Of a stretch of 54,752 nucleotides of DNA, positions 1 to 6,948 are shown one piece after another. Origin of the DNA: Bacteroidaceae bacterium (GTDB lineage Bacteria; Bacteroidota; Bacteroidia; Bacteroidales; Bacteroidaceae); assembly GCA_017551845.1 (NCBI GenBank), contig JAFZKR010000087.1, positions 1-54,752 on the forward strand, in the 5' to 3' direction. The notes beneath the pieces are model-generated. The model saw only the letters and a program-made list of their open reading frames with translations, was not told the origin of the DNA and did not search any database. The position numbers and the translations under genes are program-made. The first letter of the stretch is position 1, and every line of letters starts with the position of its first letter.

Positions 1-1194
1 AAGAAGCCCTCCACATTCTTCCTGCACATAGCATTCGTGCTTATGCTGGCCGGTGCATTGATAACCCTGCTTACCGGCAAGAGCGGCAGCATGTACCTGA
101 GGCGCGGAGAGACATCGGCAAATTGGTCATCGGACCAGGGATTCCGTCAGAAACTTCCTTTCAAACTGACGCTAAAGGATTTCAGCATAGAGTACTATCC
201 CGGCACCAAGGATCCAAAAGACTACATCAGCAAGGTGTCTGTTGCCGACAGCAATACCGAGGCTGTCACTGAGTACACCATATCCATGAACAACATACTC
301 AAATACGGAGGCTACCGCTTCTATCAGACCAGCTATGACTCTGACCTTAACGGGAGCGTATTCTCTGTGAGCCATGATCCGTGGGGCGTATCGGTGACAT
401 ACACGGGATACGTCATGCTGTTACTCTCCCTGATTGGGTTCTTCATCCAGAAAAAATCCGGATTCCGCACGGCACTGAAGGCTCGCAGCGAGGGATTCTC
501 CAAACCTGTCAGAATTGTTCTGATGGTTCTGAATATTCTGCTATTCGGATATCTGACTTTTGTGATTGGCCGCAACTGGTACCGCTCCGGACACGGCCCG
601 TTTGTAGGCACCTACTCCGTGATGATGCTGATGGCCTGGCTAGTGACCGTCGCTATGGCCTTGCTGCGCAAGCGTCTGCCTATAATCCAACCGCTGGGAT
701 TCGTGCTGGCTGGATTCTCAATCTTAGTGGCATCGCTCTCATTCTCTGATCCCGAGGCCAACCTTATGCCGGTACTGCGCTCACCGTTTCTGAGCGTTCA
801 TGTGCTCTGTATGATGGTATCCTACACGCTGTTCGGACTTGTGGCCCTGATAGGCATAGTGGGACTTATCAAACAAGGCGATGACACACGCTCCATGCTG
901 CGCGACATGAGTCTGAGCATACTCTACCCTGCGGTTTTCATGCTCACCACGGGCACTTTCATAGGTGCTGTTTGGGCAAATATTTCATGGGGAAACTATT
1001 GGGCGTGGGATCCCAAGGAGACATGGGCACTCATAACCATGCTGGTATATGCCGCGATGCTCCACAGCAGCACCGTTTCACGCTTTGCACGTCCGCGTTT
1101 CTTCCACGCATACGCAATCATTGCGTTCCTTACCGTCCTTATCACCTACTTTGGAGTAAACTTCCTGCTGGGAGGCATGCACTCTTACGCCTAA
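1..1194 (+). CDS. ccsA: ResB/CcsA cytochrome c biogenesis protein, 3' part
   Basis: The reading frame is open from base 1, so the gene begins upstream of the window; the first visible ATG at 37 is internal. The visible first part resembles the end of a ResB domain (FSIEYYPG, NNILKYGGYRFYQTSYD, then a membrane helix). The second part is a CcsA/CcmC-like multi-helix domain with the haem-handling tryptophan-rich motif NYWAWDPKETWA near residue 324 counted from the ATG at 37. Fused ResB-CcsA proteins of the system II pathway deliver haem across the inner membrane and attach it to periplasmic c-type cytochromes. In Bacteroidales such a gene often follows nrfHA (nitrite reductase), which cannot be checked here. 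A hairpin and T-run follow the stop. Confidence 0.9.
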   Translation, partial: KKPSTFFLHIAFVLMLAGALITLLTGKSGSMYLRRGETSANWSSDQGFRQKLPFKLTLKDFSIEYYPGTKDPKDYISKVSVADSNTEAVTEYTISMNNILKYGGYRFYQTSYDSDLNGSVFSVSHDPWGVSVTYTGYVMLLLSLIGFFIQKKSGFRTALKARSEGFSKPVRIVLMVLNILLFGYLTFVIGRNWYRSGHGPFVGTYSVMMLMAWLVTVAMALLRKRLPIIQPLGFVLAGFSILVASLSFSDPEANLMPVLRSPFLSVHVLCMMVSYTLFGLVALIGIVGLIKQGDDTRSMLRDMSLSILYPAVFMLTTGTFIGAVWANISWGNYWAWDPKETWALITMLVYAAMLHSSTVSRFARPRFFHAYAIIAFLTVLITYFGVNFLLGGMHSYA

Positions 1195-1201
1195 CAAAAT
1201 G

Positions 1202-1221
1202 ATACAATTGGGGTCTGTCCC
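1202..1221. repeat. 20-bp direct repeat, copy 1
   Basis: This is identical over 20 bases to 2818-2837 (core CAATTGGGGTCTGTCCC). The two copies lie on either side of the ATPase gene and its promoter. GGGG...CCCC within each copy allows a small hairpin. Similar GGGGTCTGTCCCC-type palindromes occur in repetitive extragenic elements in other bacteria; that link is recollection, not shown here. Confidence 0.7.
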
Positions 1222-1238
1222 CAACTGTCCTTTTTTTG
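1206..1238 (+). terminator. Rho-independent terminator after ccsA
   Basis: CAATTGGGG / CCCCAACTG form a 9-bp stem with one G-T pair around the loop TCTGT. The run TCCTTTTTTT follows. It lies 11 bases after the ccsA stop and uses repeat copy 1 as its left arm. On the minus strand no T-run follows, so it should act mainly on ccsA. Confidence 0.7.
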
Positions 1239-1242
1239 TGTG

Positions 1243-2598
1243 CTATAAAAGTGGAGTCATATACAGTGGTATGTATGTAAGGCCTTCCTCAATTTTTAGA
1301 TCACTAGAGTGGAGCACATAGGGTGTAGAGAGGTTTTGGCCGTATTTCTTGATGCATTTACGGATAGACGTCAGCGTGTAGTTGGTGCTACTCTTGACCT
1401 CTATTGGTGATATGTTATGCCGGGATGTTACTATCTCCTTCTGAATAAGGAAGTCTATCTGCATTCTATTCTCGGCATCTTCTTTGTCATAATTGTTGTA
1501 GAAAAAGAGTTTGTGTCCTGCTGCCTTGAGCATCTGGGCCACAATATTCTCCACAAGCATTCCCTCATCAACCTCCAGTTTGTCAAACATTAATTTCTGG
1601 TAGATTTCATTGGATACAATACCACGGGCATTGAACGAAAGGGATATTAGAAGCCCCGTATCACAGAAAAAACATTTGAGCGTTGTACGGTCCTCATTAA
1701 GTTGAAGACCGATATTGGGAGCTGTGGTATTGTAGCAGATATTTACCATCTTGGCATCATCCAACCAGAAGAAAGCGCTGCCATATTCCCTCATACGGGC
1801 TTCTTCTTTGAGTGCCGACAGTGTAAACTGCTTTTCTTTCTTCTGGAGCTGACCGGGGATTGCATCGTATATGGAACTTACACGTGCAGTGAGCCCCTCG
1901 GCGTATTTCTTGATGTCGTTTTTATAGAGGCGTAGTATCTGGCGTTTGATGGCATCAACCTTCGTAAAATCACGAGTGGCTGCATATTCAGCCACAGCCT
2001 GGGGCATTCCACCCACAATTAGGTACTGGCGGAAATAGTGCAGAGCCTCTCGATGGAAATCACCCATAGGTTTAAGCTTATCATACTGCTGACGGATGTA
2101 TGGCATAAGCACCTCATTGCCCATAGCCCAAAGAAATTCTTCAAAGTCCATGGGGTACATCTCAATGCCATCCTCCTCAGATGGGATAAGGATGTTCTCA
2201 ACGTTTTTCTTGATAGAGATTAGGGATCCTGTCTCAAGGTAGTCAAAACGCCCATCTTCAACAAGCGTCTTGATGGCCTCACGTGCTTTTGGACATTTCT
2301 GCACCTCATCAAAGATGATGAGTGATTTACGGGGAATAAGACGTTTCTTATAATGAAGCTGAATGTTTTGCAGGAGTGTATCAACGTCCTCAAGATATTC
2401 ATCAAACCAGCCCTTAACGCGTTGCGGTGCCTTGCTGAAATCAATGAGGATGTAGGATTCATATTCGTTTTGTGCAAACTGCTTTGCAATATAACTCTTG
2501 CCTACGCGGCGTGCTCCTTCAATCATTAGGGCTGTAGAGCCGCTTTTCTGTTGTTTCCACTGGAGAAGACAGTTGTATATTTTTCTTTTCATAATCAC
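1243..2598 (-). CDS. AAA family ATPase with DUF4143 domain
   Basis: 451 residues. An AAA_14-type P-loop ATPase occupies the N-terminal part: Walker A GARRVGKS at 28-35, Walker B LIIFDE at 93-98, and an ETGS sensor motif near 122. The C-terminal part resembles DUF4143, with a nuclease-fold-like pattern D382 ... E400-V-K402 (IDFLI ... IEVKSS). Such proteins are numerous and variable in Bacteroidetes and archaea. Their role is not established; links to DNA or to toxin-like functions are guesses. ATG at 2598 or 2592 are both possible. It is a single gene with its own promoter, convergent with ccsA and bracketed by 20-bp direct repeats, which fits a gene that arrived as a unit. Confidence 0.9.
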   Translation of the reverse strand: MIMKRKIYNCLLQWKQQKSGSTALMIEGARRVGKSYIAKQFAQNEYESYILIDFSKAPQRVKGWFDEYLEDVDTLLQNIQLHYKKRLIPRKSLIIFDEVQKCPKAREAIKTLVEDGRFDYLETGSLISIKKNVENILIPSEEDGIEMYPMDFEEFLWAMGNEVLMPYIRQQYDKLKPMGDFHREALHYFRQYLIVGGMPQAVAEYAATRDFTKVDAIKRQILRLYKNDIKKYAEGLTARVSSIYDAIPGQLQKKEKQFTLSALKEEARMREYGSAFFWLDDAKMVNICYNTTAPNIGLQLNEDRTTLKCFFCDTGLLISLSFNARGIVSNEIYQKLMFDKLEVDEGMLVENIVAQMLKAAGHKLFFYNNYDKEDAENRMQIDFLIQKEIVTSRHNISPIEVKSSTNYTLTSIRKCIKKYGQNLSTPYVLHSSDLKIEEGLTYIPLYMTPLL

Positions 2599-2625
2599 GT
2601 TTCCTAAGTTTTTGGATAGGCGGGT

Positions 2626-2679
2626 TATACACCTTTCCGCGATTTTTTACTATGGCAAATATACTCCTTTCCGCGATTT
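2626..2679 (-). repeat. Two 20-bp direct repeats flanking the ATPase promoter box
   Basis: 2626-2645 and 2660-2679 match at 19 of 20 positions (core CCTTTCCGCGATTT on the plus strand; start-to-start distance 34 bp). On the minus strand the upstream copy overlaps the start of the -7 box and the downstream copy falls in the leader. The arrangement suggests an operator for autoregulation or a duplicated promoter. No protein partner can be named from sequence. Confidence 0.65.
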
Positions 2680-2686
2680 CTGCAAA
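2656..2686 (-). promoter_or_regulatory. Promoter of the ATPase gene
   Basis: On the minus strand there is TATATTTG (2663-2656), the Bacteroides -7 box TAnnTTTG, with TTTG (2686-2683) 19 bp upstream at the -33 position. Transcription would start near 2649 and leave a leader of about 50 bases containing one copy of the 20-bp repeat. Confidence 0.7.
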
Positions 2687-2817
2687 AAAATAATGGAATT
2701 AGATTTAAGATGTAACAGGGATACAGTCCATTTGTGTCACGATATAGGCGGTTACTCTTTTTTGGGAAATGCTTGATGATATCATAACCAAACTGAACGA
2801 ATGAACAGATCAAAACA

Positions 2818-2837
2818 ATACAATTGGGGTCTGTCCC
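2818..2837. repeat. 20-bp direct repeat, copy 2
   Basis: This is identical to 1202-1221. Here the right flank is TTGTA, so TACAA ... GGG / CCC ... TTGTA can form a bulged hairpin. No T-run follows. It marks the right edge of the ATPase segment. Confidence 0.65.
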
Positions 2838-2848
2838 TTGTACTATTT

Positions 2849-2992
2849 TCAGAGATTGAATGAGACGCCCGCAATGGCCCAGAAACCGGCTTGAGGTACG
2901 GAGCCGTAATCAAAATACTATCCGTAATGACCGCCTATGATTGTTGTGAGAAAAAGAACAATGCTGAATATGAGTTCTGCTTTGCGTATCAT
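2849..2992 (-). pseudogene. Small membrane-protein ORF interrupted by an amber codon
   Basis: Reading on the minus strand from ATG 2992 gives 24 codons (MIRKAELIFSIVLFLTTIIG, then GHYG), a TAG at 2918-2920, then YFDYGSVPQAGFWAIAGVSF and a TGA at 2849. Both halves look protein-like: a hydrophobic segment first, then an aromatic-rich strand. TAATTTTG, a good -7 box, lies 28 bases upstream. I do not recognise the family. It could be a 47-residue gene broken by a point mutation, or a real 24-residue peptide. The rest of 2599-3083 holds only the repeats and promoters described separately. Confidence 0.4.
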
Positions 2993-3019
2993 TCAATAAG
3001 CTATGAGTTTTAAATCTCG

Positions 3020-3027
3020 CAAAATTA
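3020..3027 (-). promoter_or_regulatory. -7 box for the small ORF
   Basis: TAATTTTG on the minus strand fits TAnnTTTG. No clear TTTG lies 19 bp upstream. It sits immediately beside the plus-strand box at 3029-3036. Confidence 0.35.
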
Positions 3028-3028
3028 C

Positions 3029-3036
3029 TATTTTTG
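3029..3036 (+). promoter_or_regulatory. -7 box for the esterase gene
   Basis: TATTTTTG fits TAnnTTTG and lies 47 bases upstream of the esterase ATG. The -33 element is weak (TTTT near 3007-3011). Confidence 0.5.
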
Positions 3037-3083
3037 CATTTATGAAGGAGAACTGATGATAATGATGAACTAAATATTGTTTT

Positions 3084-4184
3084 ATGAAAAAGTGTTTGAC
3101 TATTGCGGTATTGCTGCTGCTTGTTTTTGGCGTAAAGGCTCAGAATGAAGTATTTACAGGTGTTGTTATTAATCCTGACAACAGCGTTACATTCCGTTAC
3201 AGGAATCCCAAGGCTGTGAAGGTTGAGGTGTCAGGCGAGTTCATGGATGGTTCCGCCGAGCTTATTGAGAGGGACGGTGTATGGACATACACTACAGCCC
3301 CGCTGGCCTCGGAACTGTACTTTTACAGCCTTACTGTTGACGGTCAGCCCATACTTGACCTCAACTATTCGGTTGTAAAGGACATTCCCCGGTGGATGAA
3401 CTACTTCATTATAGGGGGAGAGAAAGGAGATCTCTACAGCGTGCAGGATGTTCCTCACGGAAGCGTAACATCGCGTTGGTACGACAGTCCTTCATTGCAG
3501 ATGCGCCGTAGGATGAACATATACACTCCTGCCGGATACGAGAACTCAAAGCGTAAATATCCCGTGCTTTACCTGCTTCACGGCAATGCCTGCGACGAGA
3601 ACTCCTGGCTTGACCTGGGTCGCGCCGCTCAGATTCTTGACAATCTCATAGCTGCCGGAAAGGCTGAGCCCATGATTGTCGTCATGACCAACGGAAACCC
3701 CATGCAGCAGGCAGCTCCGGCCTATTTCGGTGATACTTACACCAACGCTAATACTCGTCAGGGAAGAGTTCCGTTCACGGACTCATTCAAGGAAATAATA
3801 TCCTTCATTGACAGCAACTACCGGACAATAGCCAAGAAGGAGGGACGTGCCATAGCCGGCTTCTCTATGGGGGGAGGCCATGCATTCACCATCTCGAAGG
3901 ATTATCCCCGCACATTTGATTATGTGGGACTTTTCTCGGCAGCAGGTAGCAACATAAGCGATCCTGCCCAGAAACAGAAGCTTCTGGATATGAAGAAGAA
4001 CGGTTACAGGCTCTATTACATAGGTTGCGGCACTGAGGATTTCCTATACAGGAGCGTGCTGAATTACAACCGTCAACTGGATGAAATCGATTTCAAGTAC
4101 CATTACCGCGAAACTCCGGGCGGCCACACATGGGGTCCCTGGCGCATCTATCTTAGCGAGATGGTCCAGATGCTTTTCCGGTAA
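3084..4184 (+). CDS. Secreted esterase, feruloyl-esterase-like (CE1 type)
   Basis: 366 residues with a signal peptide (MKKCLTIAVLLLLVFGVKAQ). Residues 25-110 look like the carbohydrate-binding-like early-set domain often joined to such esterases. An alpha/beta hydrolase follows: YPVLYLLHG, nucleophile elbow G259-F-S261-M-G-G, and a catalytic-type histidine H348 in GGHTW. Related enzymes remove acyl groups such as acetate or ferulate from plant polysaccharides; the substrate here is unknown. No type IX C-terminal sorting domain is visible, so it is probably periplasmic. The next gene starts 65 bases downstream on the same strand, so co-transcription is likely. Confidence 0.85.
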   Translation: MKKCLTIAVLLLLVFGVKAQNEVFTGVVINPDNSVTFRYRNPKAVKVEVSGEFMDGSAELIERDGVWTYTTAPLASELYFYSLTVDGQPILDLNYSVVKDIPRWMNYFIIGGEKGDLYSVQDVPHGSVTSRWYDSPSLQMRRRMNIYTPAGYENSKRKYPVLYLLHGNACDENSWLDLGRAAQILDNLIAAGKAEPMIVVMTNGNPMQQAAPAYFGDTYTNANTRQGRVPFTDSFKEIISFIDSNYRTIAKKEGRAIAGFSMGGGHAFTISKDYPRTFDYVGLFSAAGSNISDPAQKQKLLDMKKNGYRLYYIGCGTEDFLYRSVLNYNRQLDEIDFKYHYRETPGGHTWGPWRIYLSEMVQMLFR

Positions 4185-4248
4185 TGCCGCTATTTGAGCC
4201 AATTTCATTTTTCGTTTGATTTAAAAACTTACTAACCTGAATAGGAAT

Positions 4249-6147
4249 ATGAAAAGTATCGGTAAATGGGTTATGACACCCTTGCTCACAGCGGTTTTTT
4301 TGATTCAGTTTCAGCCGGTTTCGGCTGGTCATTATGACAATTACAAGGTTTCGGTCTATACCCGTGCCTATGAGGTGCAGCGTATGACGGATCCTGCCTG
4401 GCTTGATTCCACTTGGAATATTATCTCTTCCCAGATGAAGGTTGACAAAATCTATCTGGAGACTCACCGTGACTTGAATATTGTCAAGGCCGATGACATG
4501 AAACGTATCATCAAGTTCTTCAAGGACCGTGGCGTGGAGGTGGCAGGCGGCATAACTTACACTATCAGTGAGGCTAACTCTTTCCAGACTTTTTGCTACA
4601 AGAATCCGGAGGAGAGGGCTAAGGCGCAGGAGATTATTGAGCTGACGGCGAGCCTGTTCGATGAGATAATCCTGGATGATTTCTTCTTCACGGACTGCAA
4701 GTGCGATTACTGTGTGGAGGCCAAGGGTGACCGTTCCTGGACGGATTACCGCCTGGAGTTGATGGACGATGCTGCCATGAATGTGATTCTGGGTCCGGCA
4801 CGTAAGGTGAACAAGAATGTGAAGGTGATAATCAAGTATCCTAACTGGTATGACCATTTCCCGGCTTTGGGATTTGACCTTGATTTCGGCCCCAAGCATT
4901 TTGACGGCATCTATACCGGTACCGAGACCCGTGACGCTGTTCGCAGCAACCAGCATCTGCAGCCATACGAGAGCTACCTTATATGGAGATATTTCGATAA
5001 CTTGAATCCCGGCCACAACGGCGGCGGCTGGGTGGATACCGGCGGTATGCGTTATATAGACCGCTACAGCGAGCAGCTTTGGCTCACGGTGTTTGCCAAG
5101 GCCCCCGAAATGACAATGTTCGATTACCGGCAGATGCTCACTCCGCTCCGCAGTTCTTATCGTGCTCCTTGGCAGGATGAAGGCGGGACCAGTTTCAGCT
5201 ATGACGAAATGATGAAACCTGTCAACCTGAACGGCAGGACAGTAACTCCCACCACGATGGCCAGGGCCGCCGGTTTCACCATGGAACAGGTTGACCGTAC
5301 CATAGGTTTATTAGGTAATCCCATAGGCATTAAAAGCTACAAGCCTTACCAGTCAACAGGTGAGGAGTTTCTGCAGAACTATTTCGGAATGATAGGGATA
5401 CCTATGGACATTGTACCGGAGTTCCCTGAGGATGCGAACATGGTGATTCTCACAGAGCAGGCCAAGGCCGATAAGGATATCATAAAGAAGATGGACAAGC
5501 ACCTGCGTTCGGGAAAGGACATACTGATAACCGCAGGCTTCCTCCGCGCCATGCAGGGCAAGGGTATTGAGAAAATAGTGGATCTGGAATATACTGACCG
5601 CAAGGCGCTGGTGTCAAGTTTCATGACGGGCGGTCGTATGCTGGATGTAAGCAAGCCGATACTCATGCAGCAGGTCATGTACAAGACGAATGACTCATGG
5701 GAGGTGATATCGGGCATGGATTCCGGTCTGGGCTGGCCTTTCCTTCACAGGGATGTCTATTCCAAGGGTACGGTCTATCTGTTGGTAGTTCCCGACAATT
5801 TCGCCGACCTCTACAATCTGCCGGTTCCGGTACTGAACTCCATACGCCAGACATTGGGTTCTAAGAGTATGCCGGTTTCGATTCAGGGCCCGGCCAGTGT
5901 CTCGCTCTTCGTCTATGACAATAACACGTTCATTGTGGAATCTTTCCTTGACGAGGAGGTTGACATTACCGTTCAGGTTCAGACAGGCAGGTCTCAGGTT
6001 AACCACATCACGGACCTGTTGTCCGGTTCGGAGATAAGGGGCGGAGGCGGAATGGCCGGAATGCCGATGATGTTCGGAGGACAAAATCCCTCGGCATCCT
6101 TCCAGGTCAAGATAGCTCCTCATTCATACAGGGTGTTCCGTTATTGA
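4249..6147 (+). CDS. Secreted TIM-barrel-like protein, possible glycoside hydrolase
   Basis: 632 residues with a signal peptide ending around residue 26 (FQPVSAG). The first 330 residues alternate strands and helices as in a TIM barrel. A notable motif is L142-D-D-F-F-F-T-D-C150-K-C152-D-Y-C155, where paired acidic residues precede a Cys cluster that could bind a metal, as in some glycoside hydrolases of the GH42/GHL type. The C-terminal half looks like a Rossmann-type domain followed by beta structure. Near the end (residues about 597-613) there is a Gly/Met-rich stretch, GGGGMAGMPMMFGG. I cannot assign a family with confidence. It sits next to a carbohydrate esterase, which supports a role in glycan breakdown. 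No sorting domain is seen. Confidence 0.65.
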   Translation: MKSIGKWVMTPLLTAVFLIQFQPVSAGHYDNYKVSVYTRAYEVQRMTDPAWLDSTWNIISSQMKVDKIYLETHRDLNIVKADDMKRIIKFFKDRGVEVAGGITYTISEANSFQTFCYKNPEERAKAQEIIELTASLFDEIILDDFFFTDCKCDYCVEAKGDRSWTDYRLELMDDAAMNVILGPARKVNKNVKVIIKYPNWYDHFPALGFDLDFGPKHFDGIYTGTETRDAVRSNQHLQPYESYLIWRYFDNLNPGHNGGGWVDTGGMRYIDRYSEQLWLTVFAKAPEMTMFDYRQMLTPLRSSYRAPWQDEGGTSFSYDEMMKPVNLNGRTVTPTTMARAAGFTMEQVDRTIGLLGNPIGIKSYKPYQSTGEEFLQNYFGMIGIPMDIVPEFPEDANMVILTEQAKADKDIIKKMDKHLRSGKDILITAGFLRAMQGKGIEKIVDLEYTDRKALVSSFMTGGRMLDVSKPILMQQVMYKTNDSWEVISGMDSGLGWPFLHRDVYSKGTVYLLVVPDNFADLYNLPVPVLNSIRQTLGSKSMPVSIQGPASVSLFVYDNNTFIVESFLDEEVDITVQVQTGRSQVNHITDLLSGSEIRGGGGMAGMPMMFGGQNPSASFQVKIAPHSYRVFRY

Positions 6148-6187
6148 CTTATGGTGCCTGGCGGTTAGTTTTTGCCAGTTTTTTTGG

Positions 6188-6195
6188 TATATTTG
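6188..6195 (+). promoter_or_regulatory. -7 box of the sdhCAB operon
   Basis: TATATTTG fits TAnnTTTG, with TTTG at 6171-6174 (spacing 13, shorter than usual). Transcription would start near 6202, which excludes the ATG at 6144 and supports the start at 6246. Confidence 0.6.
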
Positions 6196-6245
6196 CGGAC
6201 ACTTTTCAGAATACAAACCAAAAACTAATAACAAATTCAATTTTT

Positions 6246-6929
6246 ATGTGGTTAATCGATTCATCAATCGGACGTAAGGTTGTGATGAGCGTTACCGGTG
6301 GCGCTCTGATCCTGTTCCTCACATTCCACATGGCTATGAACTGCGTAGCCCTGATTTCGGGCGATGCTTACAATGCCGTGTGTGAGTTCCTGGGAGCAAA
6401 CTGGTATGCACTGGTAGGTACAGTTGGACTTGCCGTTCTGGTGGTTCTCCATTTTGTCTATGCTTTCTGGCTGACAATCCAGAACCGTAAGGCACGCGGC
6501 AGTGAGCGTTACGCTGTTACCGAGAGACCAAAAACTGTAGAGTGGGCTTCACAGAACATGCTTGTTCTGGGTATTATCGTGGCTTTGGGCCTCTGCCTGC
6601 ACCTGTTCAACTTCTGGTCCAAGATGCAGCTTCAGGAGCTCATGGAGTCACAGGCCATTGTGAACGGAGTTGCTGTTTCTCCTACTGACGGTGCTACTCT
6701 TATTGCTTACACCTTCTCACAGTGGTACTATGTAGTGCTGTACATCATCTGGCTGGCAGCCCTGTGGTTCCACCTTTCACACGGTTTCTGGAGTGCTCTC
6801 CAGACTCTGGGCTGGAACGGCAAGACCTGGCAGAACCGCTGGCAGGTAATAGGCAACATCTATGTAACCCTGGTTGTTCTGGGTTTTGTGGCTGTTGTAC
6901 TCATGTTCTTCTTCAAGAGCCTTTGTTAA
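6246..6929 (+). CDS. sdhC: Succinate dehydrogenase/fumarate reductase cytochrome b subunit
   Basis: 227 residues from ATG 6246 (MWLIDSSIGRKVVMSVTG); an upstream in-frame ATG at 6144 lies before the promoter box and was rejected. There are five hydrophobic segments with histidines placed as in di-haem cytochrome b subunits (FHMAMN, LHFVYAF, LHLFNFW, FHLSHGFW). The protein anchors the complex in the inner membrane and passes electrons between quinone and the iron-sulfur subunit. Length and arrangement fit the Bacteroidetes/Wolinella-type single-anchor enzyme, which works as fumarate reductase in anaerobes. First gene of the sdhCAB operon. Confidence 0.93.
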   Translation: MWLIDSSIGRKVVMSVTGGALILFLTFHMAMNCVALISGDAYNAVCEFLGANWYALVGTVGLAVLVVLHFVYAFWLTIQNRKARGSERYAVTERPKTVEWASQNMLVLGIIVALGLCLHLFNFWSKMQLQELMESQAIVNGVAVSPTDGATLIAYTFSQWYYVVLYIIWLAALWFHLSHGFWSALQTLGWNGKTWQNRWQVIGNIYVTLVVLGFVAVVLMFFFKSLC

Positions 6930-6948
6930 ACTGTAAATGCACACAATT

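Noticed and set aside
2625..2813. 62-codon minus-strand frame upstream of the ATPase
   Set aside because: It covers the promoter and repeats and has no protein-like pattern.
4153..5016. 287-codon open frame on the minus strand
   Set aside because: It is antisense to the secreted protein gene at 4249-6147, has no signal or recognisable domain, and its composition mirrors the codon bias of the plus-strand gene.
6144..6245. Longer N-terminus for SdhC
   Set aside because: It spans the promoter box of the operon and does not resemble cytochrome b subunits.
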